The position numbers and the translations under genes were made by a program. From Lutraria lutraria (lineage: Eukaryota > Mollusca > Bivalvia > Venerida > Mactridae), in contig OZ026847.1 in NCBI GenBank assembly GCA_964023205.1, forward strand, positions 11,787,182 through 11,851,181: a stretch of 64,000 nucleotides of DNA. Direction: 5' to 3'. Below the pieces are notes generated by a model. It had not been told where the DNA came from. It saw only the letters and a program-made list of their open reading frames with translations, and searched no databases. Below, in pieces: positions 1 through 11,868 of the stretch. Within the stretch, counting starts at the first letter, position 1. Every line of letters begins with the position of its first letter.

Positions 1-574
1 TCCCACAACATCGTGGTAATTTTCACGATCTTTGCATTCTATTCGAGAGTTCAATTCATTCCTAATTAACGGCATCGGCTGTGGTGCCTACATGCTAAGA
101 AGCGGTCAAGAATTATTTTCGAGTTTATTGAAAATTCTGTATGCATTCCGTATCCCTTTTCTGCTAAATAAATATATAATATATTACCACACCAAAATTA
201 TGACTATATAATAATATATACACATTATCACACTAAAACTACGATTATATAGTACATGTAATATATATATATGCATTACAATACTAAAATTATACGATTA
301 TGTAGTAATATATTATACATTACCAAACTAAAACTATGACTATATATTCACATATTTGTTATCACACTAAAACAATGATTGTATGAAATAAGATATTCAG
401 TAATGATACGACAATGGAATAATTGCTGCTATAATGCAAAGTTATGTGATATGTGAAGCCTGTGTAATTGTTGTACTACACTACGCTATGCTCTATCAAA
501 ATGCCATGAAATGATATGCTTATGTTTACATTTATCATGTCAAGCTAATGCTTATGCTTTTGTACGCTTCACTA
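1..574. other. AT-rich non-coding flank with degenerate repeat
   Basis: No gene is recognisable. From about 175 to 395 the text is a degenerate tandem array in which phrases of the kind 'cacactaaaactatgattatata' (with variants) recur about every 60 bp, separated by TA runs. This leads into the more regular satellite that starts near 575. Confidence 0.5.
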
Positions 575-1945
575 TAATAATATTTAGACTATACAATACT
601 ATGTTATTATTAAGACTATGCCATGCTATGGTAATATTAAGAATATGCCATGCTATGCTTATATTAAGAATATGCCATGCTATGCTAATAATGCCATGCT
701 AAGCTGATATTAAGATCACACTATGCTATGCTAATATTAAGATCACACAATTAAGACTATACACGCTAAGCTTATATTAAGACTATACAATGCTAAGCTA
801 ACATTAAGAATATGCCATGCTATGCTAATATTAAGATCACACTATGCTATGCTAATATTTAGACTATAAAATGCTATGCTAATATAAAGACTATACAATA
901 CTATGCTAATATTAAGAATATGTCATGCTATGCTAATATTAAGACCACACTATGCTAAGCTAATATTAAGACTATACAATACTATGCTAATATTAAGAAT
1001 ATGTCATGCTAAGCTAATATTAAGATCACACTATGCTAAGCTAATATTTAGACTATACAATGCTATGCTAATATTAAGACTATACAATACTATGCTAATA
1101 TTAAGAATATATCATGCTATGCTAATATTAAGACCACACTATGCTAAGATAATATTAAGACTATACAATGCTATGCTAATATTAAGACTAAACAATGCTA
1201 GGCTAATATTTAGACTTTACAATGCTAAGCTAATATTAAGAATATACCACACCATGCGAATATTAAGAATATACCACACCATGCGAATATTAAGAATATG
1301 CCATGTTATGCTAATAATGCTATGCTAAGCTGATATTAAGATCACACTATGCTATGCTAATATTAAGATCACACAATTAAGACTATACATGCTAAGCTTA
1401 TATTAATACTATACAATGCTAAGCTAATATTAATAATATGCCATGCTATGCTAATATTAAGAATATGCCATGATAAGCTAATATCAAGAATATGCCATGC
1501 AATGCTAATAATGTCATGCTAAGCTAATATTAAGATTATACAATGCTAAGCTAATATTAAGACTTTACAAGGCTAAGCTAATATTAAGAATATACCGCAC
1601 AATGCGAATATTAGGAATATGACATGCTACGCTTTTATTAAGATCACACTATGCTGAGCTAATATTAAAACTATACAATGCTATGCTAATATTAAGACTA
1701 AACAATGCTAAGCTAATATTAAGACTATACAATGTTGTGCTCATATTAAGACTATGCAATGCTGCGCTAATATTAAGAACATGCCTTGCTATGCTAATAT
1801 TAAGATCTCACAATGCTTTGCTAATACCAAGACTATACAATGCTATGTTAATATCATTAAGACAATGTACTGCTAAGCTTATACTTATGCTTATCATGCA
1901 AAGCTAAGCTAATGTTATGTTAAGCTACCATAAAGACTATACAAT
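575..1945. repeat. 27-bp AT-rich satellite array
   Basis: About 1.35 kb of a degenerate tandem repeat. The unit is near 27 bp: GCTAATATTAAGACTATACA followed by ATGCTAA. Variants carry GAATATGCC or GATCACAC in the middle. Because 27 is a multiple of three, long spurious reading frames run through it (for example 903-1328, with a 9-residue periodicity). These are by-products of the repeat and not genes. Confidence 0.9.
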
Positions 1946-2352
1946 GCTACATGTAAATACGCATGCTTTGCTATACTGTGAGGAGTTCTACGATATGTTT
2001 ACCTATTTTTTTTCTAATGCTACACTATACTATGTTTTCTGCGATGTCAAGTTGTATGTGCTATGTTAAGCTAATGCTTATGTTAAATCATACAATGTTC
2101 TAAGTCCTAAGTGTTATGTTTAACAAATACCACCTAAAACAGTTGATTTAAATATAAACGTGTATAATGTATTTACATATTTATACCAGTACATGTTCGG
2201 ATCATCGAGCATAAATAGAGTTAAACCTGAGTCAATGATTGCAAGAACTAAGAGACCATTAAACTTATGTATAAAAGTGTTGCATTAATCCCTTTTTAAG
2301 CTTGAGAATACCTATGTGAAATACCCCACCACCTTCAAATAGCTTGAACATT
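1946..2352. other. non-coding stretch, 3' flank of sulfotransferase gene
   Basis: The decaying edge of the 27-bp satellite runs to about 2110. After that comes AT-rich sequence directly downstream of the sulfotransferase stop codon, which is read on the minus strand. It should hold that gene's 3'UTR. I see no clear polyadenylation hexamer on the minus strand close to the stop. Confidence 0.4.
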
Positions 2353-5300
2353 TTATCCGATATCTAGCATGTATTTCTTCGCAATATTGACACTACTTAT
2401 TGATAAATTTCTTAATTCGTCAAAGCTATTAAAGGACGTATATCCCATTTCCTTATACACATCAGCACAGATGTCCTCCATGCCTTGAACTATTTTCCAG
2501 TCCAGTGACATCCTCCACCAATACGCTGTATTATTCTTCCTCTCTGTTACTTGTTCATCCGGTGCAAAAACCTTTAAGCTCTTAACTTTTGGGTACCATT
2601 TTTCGTCTAGACTCATTCCAGCAAATCTATACATAGCTTTAACTTTTTCAAACGGTTCTTCGTTCATATCCTCATAGAATAAGAACTTAAAGCGATCCGG
2701 GTACTTCTCCAAAACTTTATTTCCTTCACGGAAGTCATGCAGCATTTTATCACATAATCCTTCTGCGTTAACGAGAGCGTCATCATTGGACATTGCAGGA
2801 TACCAGCCTGTAGTTAATCTCGAGTTGATGATGGCTCTCGGATCACGAAAAAGATGAAATGCCTTAAGATTTTTCTTTTCTTCAAGGATTGGCGCGAGTA
2901 AATTTGTACCAAGACGCAAAACTTTGGCGACCCTATGGGTTGCTTGTCGACATTCTTCAGGAACGAATTTATACCAGCACATGCTTTTGTTAGATACATG
3001 ATCTTCATGATGGCAGTCTCTAGCTTTTTTCCAGCTCTGACCTGTAAGTAATAATTCGGATAATTGTAAGTTAAGAAAGGGTTCACGGTTACCTGCAAGT
3101 CCCTATTTTGGAGCCGACCCTAAAGTTCTAACATATTATATTGATATATATGCAGCATATACAAATGTATATAATTATATTTAATTTTATCATACCTCAC
3201 ATGACTTATTTAGTACATTGTATATACATGTAGTCTTATGTGACGTAAGAGGGTGACAATCCGTAATGTTACCCTGTGACATTACATTTCGGTCCGCTTG
3301 CCATAACGAAACTGCCCTCATGCGCTGACGCGATATTACCGGTTGCCGTGTTTTAGTCATACTGTTTTACATCATAGACGCTTTTATGGGCAATTATCAA
3401 AATCCACTTACAATTTGACATTCCGGTAAGCAGAATATAATTTGACGTGAAAATAACAATGCTTCGTTTCAATCACTGAAGAAGACTTAAGTGTTTGACT
3501 CGACCTGTACGAAAAGAACCGTATAATTGATAGCATGTTTGTTGCATTCTTGTCTTTCTTAAGTATTGTTTTGTTCGGTATAATAAATTAAATATCACAT
3601 TCCACCTCGGTCGACATTACTTGTCTCGGGTGAACATCACCCTATGTGGGATGCGATATTTATATAATACTACATAGCAACAATAGTTGATGTCAATTTA
3701 TGTATTTTGGGCTGATGGCATTGTAATGCAATAAATGTTGTTGTTGTTGTTGTTGTTGTAACAACAGAATAGGGAAATATTTGGGATGAATCGTACCTCC
3801 GGAAGTGTGATAAATATATTTAGAAAAAGAGATGAAAATATAGTTTTTCAATACAGTATAACTTCTGAAATACAAACACACGTGGGACCGGCCAAAAAGT
3901 TTACCTACCCAATTTGGTTTGTCAACTTATCCTAAACATAACTATTATTTGCAGTCCTTATGTGAACAACTCACCTCCCAAAGCACTCGACAGGCTTACT
4001 CCCAAAGTTTGTTCCTCGAATTCTCCAAAATAACAGCTGTATAGTCTCTGCAACAGTTTCATTGCCATGTCGAAAGAGCCTTTGAACCTACAATATGAAA
4101 TAAATCAAACGATATGAAATACTTTTCTTTGCACTTATTTAAAGTCTACGACTGCAGCAGTAGAGTTTCATAGTTTTAACATAAATATAAAAGTATGATC
4201 CTGATATAAATGGATGTAAATATATAAAGAGTTACCTTGATATAAATAGATGTAAATATATAAAGAGTTACCCTGATATAAAAAGATGCAAATATATAAA
4301 GAGTTACCCTGATATAAATAGATGTAAATATATAAAGAGTTACCCTGATATAAATAGATGTAAATATATAAAGAGCTACCCTGATATAAATAGATGTAAA
4401 TATATAAAGAGTTACCCGGATATAAATAGATGTAAATATATAAAGAGTTACCTTGATATAAATAGATGTAAATATATAAAGAGTTACCTTGATATAAATA
4501 GATGTAAATATATAAAGAGTTACCCTGATATAAAAAGATGCAAATATATAAAGAGTTACCCTGATATAAATAGATGTAAATATATAAAGAGCTACCCTGA
4601 TATAAATAGATGTAAATATATAAAGAGTTACCCTGATATAAATAGATGTAAATATATAAAGAGTTACCCTGATATAAATAGATGTAAATATATAAAGAGT
4701 TACCCTGATATAACTAGATGTAAATATATAAAGAGTTACCCTGATATAAATAGATGTAAATATATAAAGAGTTACCCTGATATAAATAGATGTAAATATA
4801 TAAAGAGTTACCCTGATATAAATAGATGTAAGTATATAAAGAGTTACCCTGATACAAATAGAACTGATGTAAATATATAAAGAGTTACCCTGATATAAAT
4901 AGATGTAAATATATAAAGAGTTACCCTGATATAAATAGATGTAAATATATAAAGAGTTACCCTGATATAAATAGATGTAAGTATATAAAGAGTTACCCTG
5001 ATATAAATAGAACTGATGTAAATATATAAAGAGTTATCCTGATATAAATAGATGTAAATATATAAAGAGTTACCCTGATATAAATAGATGTAAGTATATA
5101 AAGAGTTACCCTGATATAAATAGATGTAAATATATAAAGAGTTACCCTGATATAAATAGATGTAAATATATAAAGAGTTACCCTGACATAAATAGATGTA
5201 AGTATATAAAGAGTTACCCTGATATAACTAGAACTGATGTAAATATATAAAGAGTTACCCTGATATAAATAGAACTGATGTAAATATATAAAGAGTTACC

Positions 5301-8300
5301 CGGATATAAATAGATGTAAATATATTAAGAGTTACCCTGATATAAATAGATGTAAATATATAAAGAATTACCCGGATATAAATAGATGTAAATATATAAA
5401 GAGTTACCCTCCTCTGTTGTTATAAAATGTATCATCATCATGGACAGATCCTGATTCCACGTACCTGTAAAGAATTAAAGTCGTTGGTTGCGGAATTTCA
5501 TCACGTTACCCAAACATCTTACTTACATGTTCATACATTCGACATTTATATACAGCCGAACCTGTGTTAGCGGCCAACTCCGAATAAAGGCCACCATTTA
5601 AGTAAAGGTCATTCTTTGAAAATCAGTATTCATTATATAGAACAATATGCCCTCCAATTAATGGACACCAGTCTATAAATCCATATTTTGGCATTTGTTC
5701 ACAGGTTTGAATGTACAGCGTTTCAGGTTATAGACAACAATAAACTGTTGGTTTTCTTGAAGACTTACATAAATAAATACCAATCTTGTAATTATTATGC
5801 AGTGTAGTAACAGATGCTTGATAATGAAGCCGGAATGAAAATATTGAACATGGTATCATAAACATACTTATGGACAATGCTATAATAGAATGACACGTGT
5901 AACATAAGTGAAAACACTTCGCCATCGGCTGCAAGATTTGTATTCTTATCTCTTAATATTACAAACGATAAAGCCACGTCACACAAGAAAAACGTCTGCA
6001 CTACGCTCGGAAAGTTCCCATTCCGTCCTGAAAATGCATCTATCACGTTCCCAATAAATTCAATACTAACAGCTTCCCGTTGTCACAAGGCACATCGCGG
6101 TTTTTTATACATCTCAACTTCTTCCATGCAGACCGCACCGCGCTCTCTATGCGCTGTAGCGGTGTGTATATAACATTTATAAATTGGCTGGGGTATTCAC
6201 CAGCCCGATAAGCGCAGTTGGTAGAGCATCTGACTTGCAAGCAGGAGGTCGCAGGTTCGAGTCCCGCATCGGGTGCATTATTTTCCTTCTCCTATTACAG
6301 CGCTAATAAATGCGTTCACTAGTTCCGTATAAAATTGCACCATATGTCCGTTTTTCATAACCTGACAGGGACGCGCTAGGAACTTGTTGCAAGCGTGCTA
6401 TACGTGACGAGGCAAATTTACAACCTAGTGCATTATTCTGCAACGTGGTGTCGACGTACTTTGGTCATAGCATACGTCTGTTTGAGTCATTGACGTTGGA
6501 AGAGCGACGTAACAACACAGAGACAACGCGATGAAAACGGCTTGCTGCCTTTCAAGTCCGCACCACAATTATACTGCGTCAATGAAGCTATCCCAGCCAA
6601 CATTTCATATTTGCCCGATGATGTGCCGACATTAATTTCTATATCGGCCCGAAATTAGTTTTTACGTCGGCCCGACATCGGATGTGCAACACGGCTCGAT
6701 GTCGGACCGACATCGGCTCCACGGCGTACAACGACCTTCAGCCTACATGGTGCCAACATACCTAAAACCATTCTACCGTCCCCTTTTAACTTAAGTTCAC
6801 TATTTAATTACTTCCAGTAGTGTTTTCAGTCACCTACTAATTACCAGTTCATCGATCTGATTTAAAAATGAATTTCTGAGATTGCCATGTACTGAATATC
6901 TAGCATTCAATAAAAAAAAGTTCTACCCTTCTTGAAAAGTTAAAATTATAATTATATGCGGTTACCATGAAAAATTAATAAAATAATATCAATGATCACC
7001 AAACTGCCTAAACATGTAATTAAATGAATAGATCTATTTATATTCAGTGTTAAATATGATGTCGGGCCGATATTATAATTTCATTGCAGGGTTCATGCGT
7101 TTCGTGCCAACATCAGGCCATCATGCTCGTTTAGGTGTTTCCAATGAAAACATTCTGACAATTATCTTAAGTCAACTTGTCAAGGGGAAAGTGGTATATA
7201 ATCAATAAATTCAAGATAAACAGCGCTATGTTATACCGACCGAGTTTCATTGAAAGCATATACACGACCATCTACGTACCGACAGTCATATACATCCGAT
7301 CTGCAAAGAGTTGAATTTCCTCGCCAATAATTCCATCGAGCAATTTTCCACAGTGGTTCATAAATATAGAACGAGTCGTCTCGATGTCCCAGCACAACAC
7401 CGGTCAAAGTACTGCCGCCTCGCATGTAGCTATTTAATAACACGTCATAATGCTTGTCTGAAATGTATACAAAATGACGTCAACAGTTACACCATAATAT
7501 TGTTTCGAATGATTTCCGCTCTAGAAATTGGTCAATGAAAAGTTAGAAAGAGTCACGTATTATGTATATAGCTCCATGTTGGTGATATGTTAGAAATATT
7601 TTTAGTGCATTACAAAAGCCATACGGATATTCCTAAGGATAAGCATTGATTGAAGAACTATGTAGATAGTTTGAACGGAATGATTTTTCTTCTAGGGCGG
7701 ACTATGTATGTTCATTAAGAATATTCTAATAAGTAATAACGCCATGAAAGTATTACAGTCGGTTCTTTGGGTAATTAAGTGAATTTCAACACCGGTGCGG
7801 GCGAATCATTACTTAGAGGTCAGATGATGAAAAATACTTACGGACATTGGCTGACTAAACAGTAAAAAATAAACTAAGGTAAAAACATCAAACTTCGTGA
7901 AAGAATATACGCAAATTAAACTTATCGATTCCTCTTTTATTTTGTATAGTGTATTCCCCTTTATATTCGTTTTAAACAAAATAGCAGCCATTTGTCTACT
8001 AGTGTCTTTTACAGTTTGTCCTAATTTCTTGTTCAATAAAATGTCCGTATTACATTTGAGATTTGGAATTGTTATGAAGATTTTTCTGTTTGTACAGAAA
8101 TTAGGACAAACTGTAAATCAGTTATCGTTCGTATCTTTTTAATTTTATGGAACATATCAGTGCATTAACTGCAAGACATGATTGGTAACCAATACTTGCG
8201 GATCATTTGTTTCTTGACCCGTACGTACTTACCTGCTTCTTTAACTTCGTCTTTCATTGCAGAACTTTTAAGGACCTTAACTACACTGGCAATAGGCTGC

Positions 8301-8304
8301 GTTC
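2353..8304 (-). CDS. carbohydrate sulfotransferase (CHST1/CHST3-like), N-terminus not found
   Basis: Four exons join on the minus strand with matching phases: 8304-8233, 7457-7241, 4087-3975 and 3041-2353. They give the last 362 residues of a Golgi-type PAPS-dependent sulfotransferase. The family moves sulfate from PAPS to a sugar hydroxyl, usually position 6 of Gal, GlcNAc or GalNAc. The 5'-phosphosulfate loop reads NSYMRGGSTLTG and is followed by FYIYEPLWKI, the EPL motif of the CHST family. The 3'-phosphate motif is FRDPRAIINSRL in the last exon. Splice sites are good: TTTCAG/ at 8304 and 7457, /GTAAGT at 8233, /GTGAGT at 3975. The first exon(s), which should carry the type II membrane anchor, were not found. 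They may lie above 8304, and a candidate untranslated first exon is noted near 14.5 kb. The intron at 4088-7240 is swollen by satellite DNA. Substrate specificity cannot be read from the sequence. Confidence 0.88.
3737..3758. repeat. (GTT)n microsatellite
   Basis: About seven GTT units inside the sulfotransferase intron between 3042 and 3974. Confidence 0.9.
4201..5410. repeat. 36-bp minisatellite, about 33 units
   Basis: Tandem array inside the sulfotransferase intron. The unit is TAAATAGATGTAAATATATA followed by AAGAGTTACCCTGATA (36 bp). Several units after position 4855 carry the same 5-bp insertion (AGAACTGATG in place of AGATG), giving 41-bp variant units. Other variants repeat in order (AAAAGATGCAAA; GAGCTACC; CCGGATA), which points to duplication of blocks of several units. 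Confidence 0.95.
5558..5715. repeat. dispersed repeat, 'AATAAAGGCCACC' family, copy 1
   Basis: This segment shares an ordered series of phrases with 32937-33125: CCTGTGTTAGCGGCCA, CGAATAAAGGCCACC, TTTGAAAATCAGT and TTCACAGGTTTGAATGTA. The similarity is clear but diverged. It is non-coding and lies in the sulfotransferase intron. The class is unknown; it is perhaps a non-autonomous DNA element. Confidence 0.6.
6203..6275 (+). tRNA. tRNA-Ala(UGC)-like gene, possibly a tRNA-derived relic
   Basis: A 73-nt cloverleaf-like sequence. The acceptor stem GCCCGAT/ATCGGGT pairs fully (with one G-U). The anticodon loop CTTGCAA gives UGC (Ala). The T-arm contains GGTTCGAGTCC, a perfect B-box. There are mismatches at 12-23 in the D stem (G-A), 31-39 in the anticodon stem and 51-63 in the T stem, and the G3:U70 pair that marks alanine tRNAs is absent. 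It could be a decayed tRNA or the head of a tRNA-derived repeat. It lies antisense within the sulfotransferase intron. Confidence 0.5.
6593..7135. mobile_element. inverted-repeat element rich in CCGACATCGG palindromes
   Basis: Starts near CCAGCCAACATTTCATATTT and ends near TCGTGCCAACATCAGGCCAT. Inside are clustered palindromic words such as GTCGGCCCGACATCGG (6673-6690) and GATGTCGGACCGACATCGG (6699-6717), and GATGTCGGGCCGATAT lies near the far end (7059-7074). The GC-rich self-complementary ends with an AT-rich middle suggest a non-autonomous DNA transposon. The class and exact ends are unsure. Confidence 0.5.
8010..8115. repeat. inverted repeat with 20-bp arms
   Basis: ACAGTTTGTCCTAATTTCT at 8011-8029 is exactly complementary to AGAAATTAGGACAAACTGT at 8096-8114, with a spacer of about 66 bp. 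It lies in the sulfotransferase intron between 7458 and 8232. Confidence 0.85.
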
Positions 8305-8492
8305 CTGAAAGTTGTTTGAATTAAAGCGTTTTGAGAAAACGTAGTAGTGCACCATATGACATTGTTTAGGAAAGTATAATAGTATAATATATAACAATAT
8401 CGAGTTCCAGTGGTTCTCTTTCTGATGAAATAACATACATTGTAATTCAATTCATTTATTCCACTTAAATACCGTTCTCAGTAGTAAATACG

Positions 8493-8608
8493 TGGTTTAA
8501 ATCAAAGGGATTCTGCACATAAATGTTGACCCCCAAAAATCACCTTACACTATATTATATTGTCTTTTTTGTGTCAAAATGTATGTGCAAAATCCCTTTA
8601 GTTTAAAC
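8493..8608. mobile_element. short fold-back element (MITE-like)
   Basis: The left arm (GTTTAAATCAAAGGGATT, then TGCACATAAATGTTGAC) and the right arm (GTCAAAATGTATGTGCA, then AATCCCTTTAGTTTAAAC) form a long imperfect hairpin of about 116 bp. It has no coding capacity. Confidence 0.7.
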
Positions 8609-8977
8609 TTGTTGTGCGTGGATTACCGTAATTTACATTTCTGAATTTAGGGATGTCACATTAGTTACGAATATTGACAATATTCTTAGTACCATCATTT
8701 GTACATAATATTGTGATATGACGTTCGGAACTCCTCGGTCATTTCCGTACTTCCGTCTTTGACGTAGTCAGCCGATGTATGCCGAATGAGCGGAAAAGAC
8801 CGAGTTGTTACGAATTCAGTTATTGCTACTTACTCTGTATTTTTGAAAATCCTCTTTCTGACAAATATGTAATTGCTGAAAAGTAATAAGCATTAATAAA
8901 ACAAGCGCATTACTTCCACACATAATTTATATGAATATATGCATGTATTTAAACCGAATCATTCATGGAATTTTAAG

Positions 8978-9135
8978 GCCGCAGCCGTGGTCGAGTGGTT
9001 AGTGCGCTGGTTTCCCGGTCGTCACAGGATAAGAAGGTTAAGTTGGCACAAATGTACTGGTAAGAATACGGACTGCCGTATATAACTGAATTGTTTATTA
9101 AAAAAACGGCGATAAACCGAAATAAATAGATAAAC
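8978..9135 (+). mobile_element. tRNA-headed SINE
   Basis: The head CCGTGGTCGAGTGGTTAGTG is a pol III A-box region of tRNA-Ser/Leu type. The tail AAAAACGGCGATAAACCGAA resembles the AACGGCGTTAAACCC tail seen on many molluscan SINEs. A related plus-strand copy is at 34756-34996. Confidence 0.7.
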
Positions 9136-9744
9136 GAATTCATAGTAGTTTACAAATAAACGTGTAGATTGAGCAAATATAAATCCCTATTTTTCAACGA
9201 ACTTTCATACACAGTCTGGTTTTGCAATTCTACGTATTGAGCAGTAAAGCCGAAATAAGAATTTAGGGCAACGTCTGGACACCGGTCAAACATGAGCTCT
9301 CATTTATTGATATAAAATAACAAGTTATCTTCTGAATCAAGGCAAACTGTAGAAAAAGGATACGTTTCTGTTGTTTCACTTTATGCATCTTTTTGCGGTA
9401 TGATAGGTCGAGAAATAAGGCTTATTAGCATACCTTACATTGTACCCTGAACATGAAACAAAAAATTAAAAAAATGCATTTCATACATTACCCCATACGC
9501 ATATCACCATAAATAATAGCCTTCTTAGTTTCGTCGCCAAAAGTAGGAAATATCGACGCAACAAGGTTAAAATAGACATTGAGCTGTTGATTTACTATAA
9601 TACTTTGACGTCAGTAGTTGTAAGTGACTATATTACTTGCACTGAAATGTAATAATGTTTCACTCATTTTATAAACCTTAATTTTACGTCTTTCTTTACC
9701 TATAGACTTTTGCAGTTCTTTGTCATTATCAATGGAATGACAAA

Positions 9745-10090
9745 CAAATGCCAATCTCGCACGTGATAATCTCACACGTGATCATATCCCCACGCGATAA
9801 TCTCACACGTGATCATATCCCCACGTGATAATCTCACACATGACTATACTGCACATGACATTTGAGCAGGTGACACTCTCGCGCATAACTGTCTCGCATG
9901 GAATAATATCGCACATATCAATATATCACTTGACAATCAAACCCATGCCAATATAGTGCATTAGAAAACAGCACATGACAATAACGCACATGGCAATCGC
10001 GCACATAACAATCGCGCAAATGACGATCGCGCAAATGACAGTCGCGCACATGACGATCGTGCAAATGACAATCGTGCACATGACAAAACT
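9745..10090. repeat. short tandem repeats: CACGTGATAATCTCA and ACATGACAATCGCGC
   Basis: Two adjoining simple arrays. At 9755-9850, 15-16-bp units such as CACGTGATAATCTCACA and CACGTGATCATATCCC alternate. From about 9900 to 10090, a 15-bp unit (ACATGACAATCGCGC) is repeated about ten times. The minus frame through it shows a His/Asp/Cys/Arg 5-residue period. This is an artefact of the repeat and not a protein. Confidence 0.85.
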
Positions 10091-10865
10091 CAGGAGCGAA
10101 TGATATGCATATTATGTCCTTCATCAAATACCTGACCATAACATAAACAGAAATGTGTTCTTTAAAATACCATCATGATGTATTGGGAACGACATGACTT
10201 CAAAATAACAGATGATAGAACAAACTTAACTTTTGTACTATTAAAATGCGATCAAACTTACCGAGTACATGTATTCTCTAAAATGGATTACCGATTGAAG
10301 CAGCCCTCATGTAATTTTTAAATGTTTTGGATATACTCAAAAGTCTGAGACGAAAAATCATACACAAAACTTAAGTTACCGAAGAAATATCCCTTTACAC
10401 CCTCTAACCACACACATATAAATAAAATACGAGCTGACACATTGCCATTATAAACATGGGACACTTAAGTGTTAGACAGACTGTCAAAAACTTATAATGA
10501 CTGTTATCACTTGCACGGTGATAGAAATGGAAGCATCGAACGGTTTCAATTCAAAACACTTATAACAATCAACTACTCTAAGTACATCTACTTCTACTCT
10601 ATCGATTCTATAATTACACCGTATTTTGATCAATTGAATAAAAAGGCAAGTATTGTTAGATAATAACTATTTGTTTCTTAGTAATTGGTTCATTGTATTG
10701 ACACAATCGCCGTTTTCCACTAATTGGTTTTAAACGGCACACAAGTTTCCTACTGGTAGTTGCTTCATACTACTTACATATTCCCCTATTTATTAAGTGC
10801 ATGTATGTACGAACCAATCTAAATGACAGAGTATACATGAATTAGTATTAATTAAGTCATGCTTA

Positions 10866-10950
10866 ATACAATGGGTGTGATCGGTGGCGCTGGACTACTA
10901 AACAAAAGGTCATACGTTTGATTCTCTGATAGGCCTTTCGAATTTCTTTT
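10866..10950 (+). mobile_element. tRNA-like SINE head (GCTGGACTACTAAAC family)
   Basis: GGTGGCGCTGGACTACTAAAC followed by AAAGGTCATACGTTTGATTC matches, with changes, the heads at 24280 and 29015. It shows the A-box/B-box layout of a tRNA-derived SINE. The body is not obvious here. Confidence 0.6.
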
Positions 10951-11083
10951 TCAGTTAACTTCATTTAACATGCAAACATGAGATAGCATTATGCATGCAA
11001 GGAGTAATCAAGCATTAAAGAAAGCTTCGTTGACTTTACAAACATAATGTTTGATTTGCTGTATAACAGTAAATTTTGACCAA

Positions 11084-11214
11084 AGACACTTGTTTAGAAA
11101 AAATTACCCCACCCACCACAGCCGCTCTTGCTATTAATACATATTGGTTATTTATATGTATTGATAGCAAGAACGACCGTGGTGGGTGGGGTATTTTTTT
11201 CTAAACAAGTGTCT
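11084..11214. repeat. 131-bp near-perfect hairpin
   Basis: The left arm (11084-11143) runs from AGACACTTGTTTAGAAAAAA through CCCACCCACCAC to TATTAATACATA. The right arm (11155-11214) is its near-perfect reverse complement. The arms are about 60 bp and the loop about 11 bp. No coding sequence. It is either a fold-back element or a hairpin-RNA locus. Confidence 0.9.
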
Positions 11215-11868
11215 GTGATTTTGACAACTAGTTTGTAAATTGACTTTTGTCATCATAACCTATTCACTGCTTAAGTTTAATAATCGGTCAACATGTTCAA
11301 TTCGGAATATCATTTTTTTCGTGAAGTTGTCTAATCTCACTTTTGACCTATATTTCTTGGCATGACGTATTAATCATTCAGAAGAAATTCCTCATTCTAT
11401 TGGATGATTCAGAGGAAACCCTTCCTTCCATTGGGTGAAATCTACAAGCGTAGAAAAGTTAAGGCCGCGCCAACTTATAGCAGTTGTTTAATGTGTACTT
11501 CTTGTGTTTGTAGAATTAATAAAGCAAAAATGTACGAAAATGTATTCTTCAGTGGTCGAATTAAAGTTATAAACCGTTCTAGACAAACATTTATATCAGT
11601 AGAATTAATATACATTAAATATGACTAAATTCGTAATTGATTTAACTGACATAACATTAACATTGTAATGCGTGACCTAAATGGACTACGAGCGCTACCA
11701 CGAGTCATTCTTTTGTGTCTCGTTTTCGATCCTGATAGAAGCAATTTATGAACGGATTAATTTGCGTAATAGTGCCGCAAATTACAATGGAAATCCCCAT
11801 ATTCGCAAACTTAGAACGCAGTTTATCACCGATACGTATTCACTTCAAATGGCTGCTCTGAAACACAT

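Noticed and set aside
903..1328. 141-codon frame with 9-residue periodicity
   Set aside because: It lies wholly in the 27-bp satellite. The period is a multiple of three and the unit happens to lack stops. There is no start context, splice site or domain.
4201..5410. Regular direct repeats resembling a CRISPR array
   Set aside because: Units abut with no unique spacers, and the setting is a eukaryotic intron. It is a minisatellite.
6043..6240. Minus frame overlapping the tRNA-like gene
   Set aside because: It runs into the tRNA-like sequence on the opposite strand and has no coding features.
9918..10139. Small His/Asp/Cys/Arg-rich frame on minus (metal-binding look)
   Set aside because: It is produced by a 15-bp tandem repeat, and there is no independent coding evidence.
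10262..10330. Minus-strand stretch before GTAAGTTTG as a sulfotransferase exon
   Set aside because: In the phase needed to join 8304 it hits a stop 13 nt upstream. It could only be untranslated, so it was not annotated.
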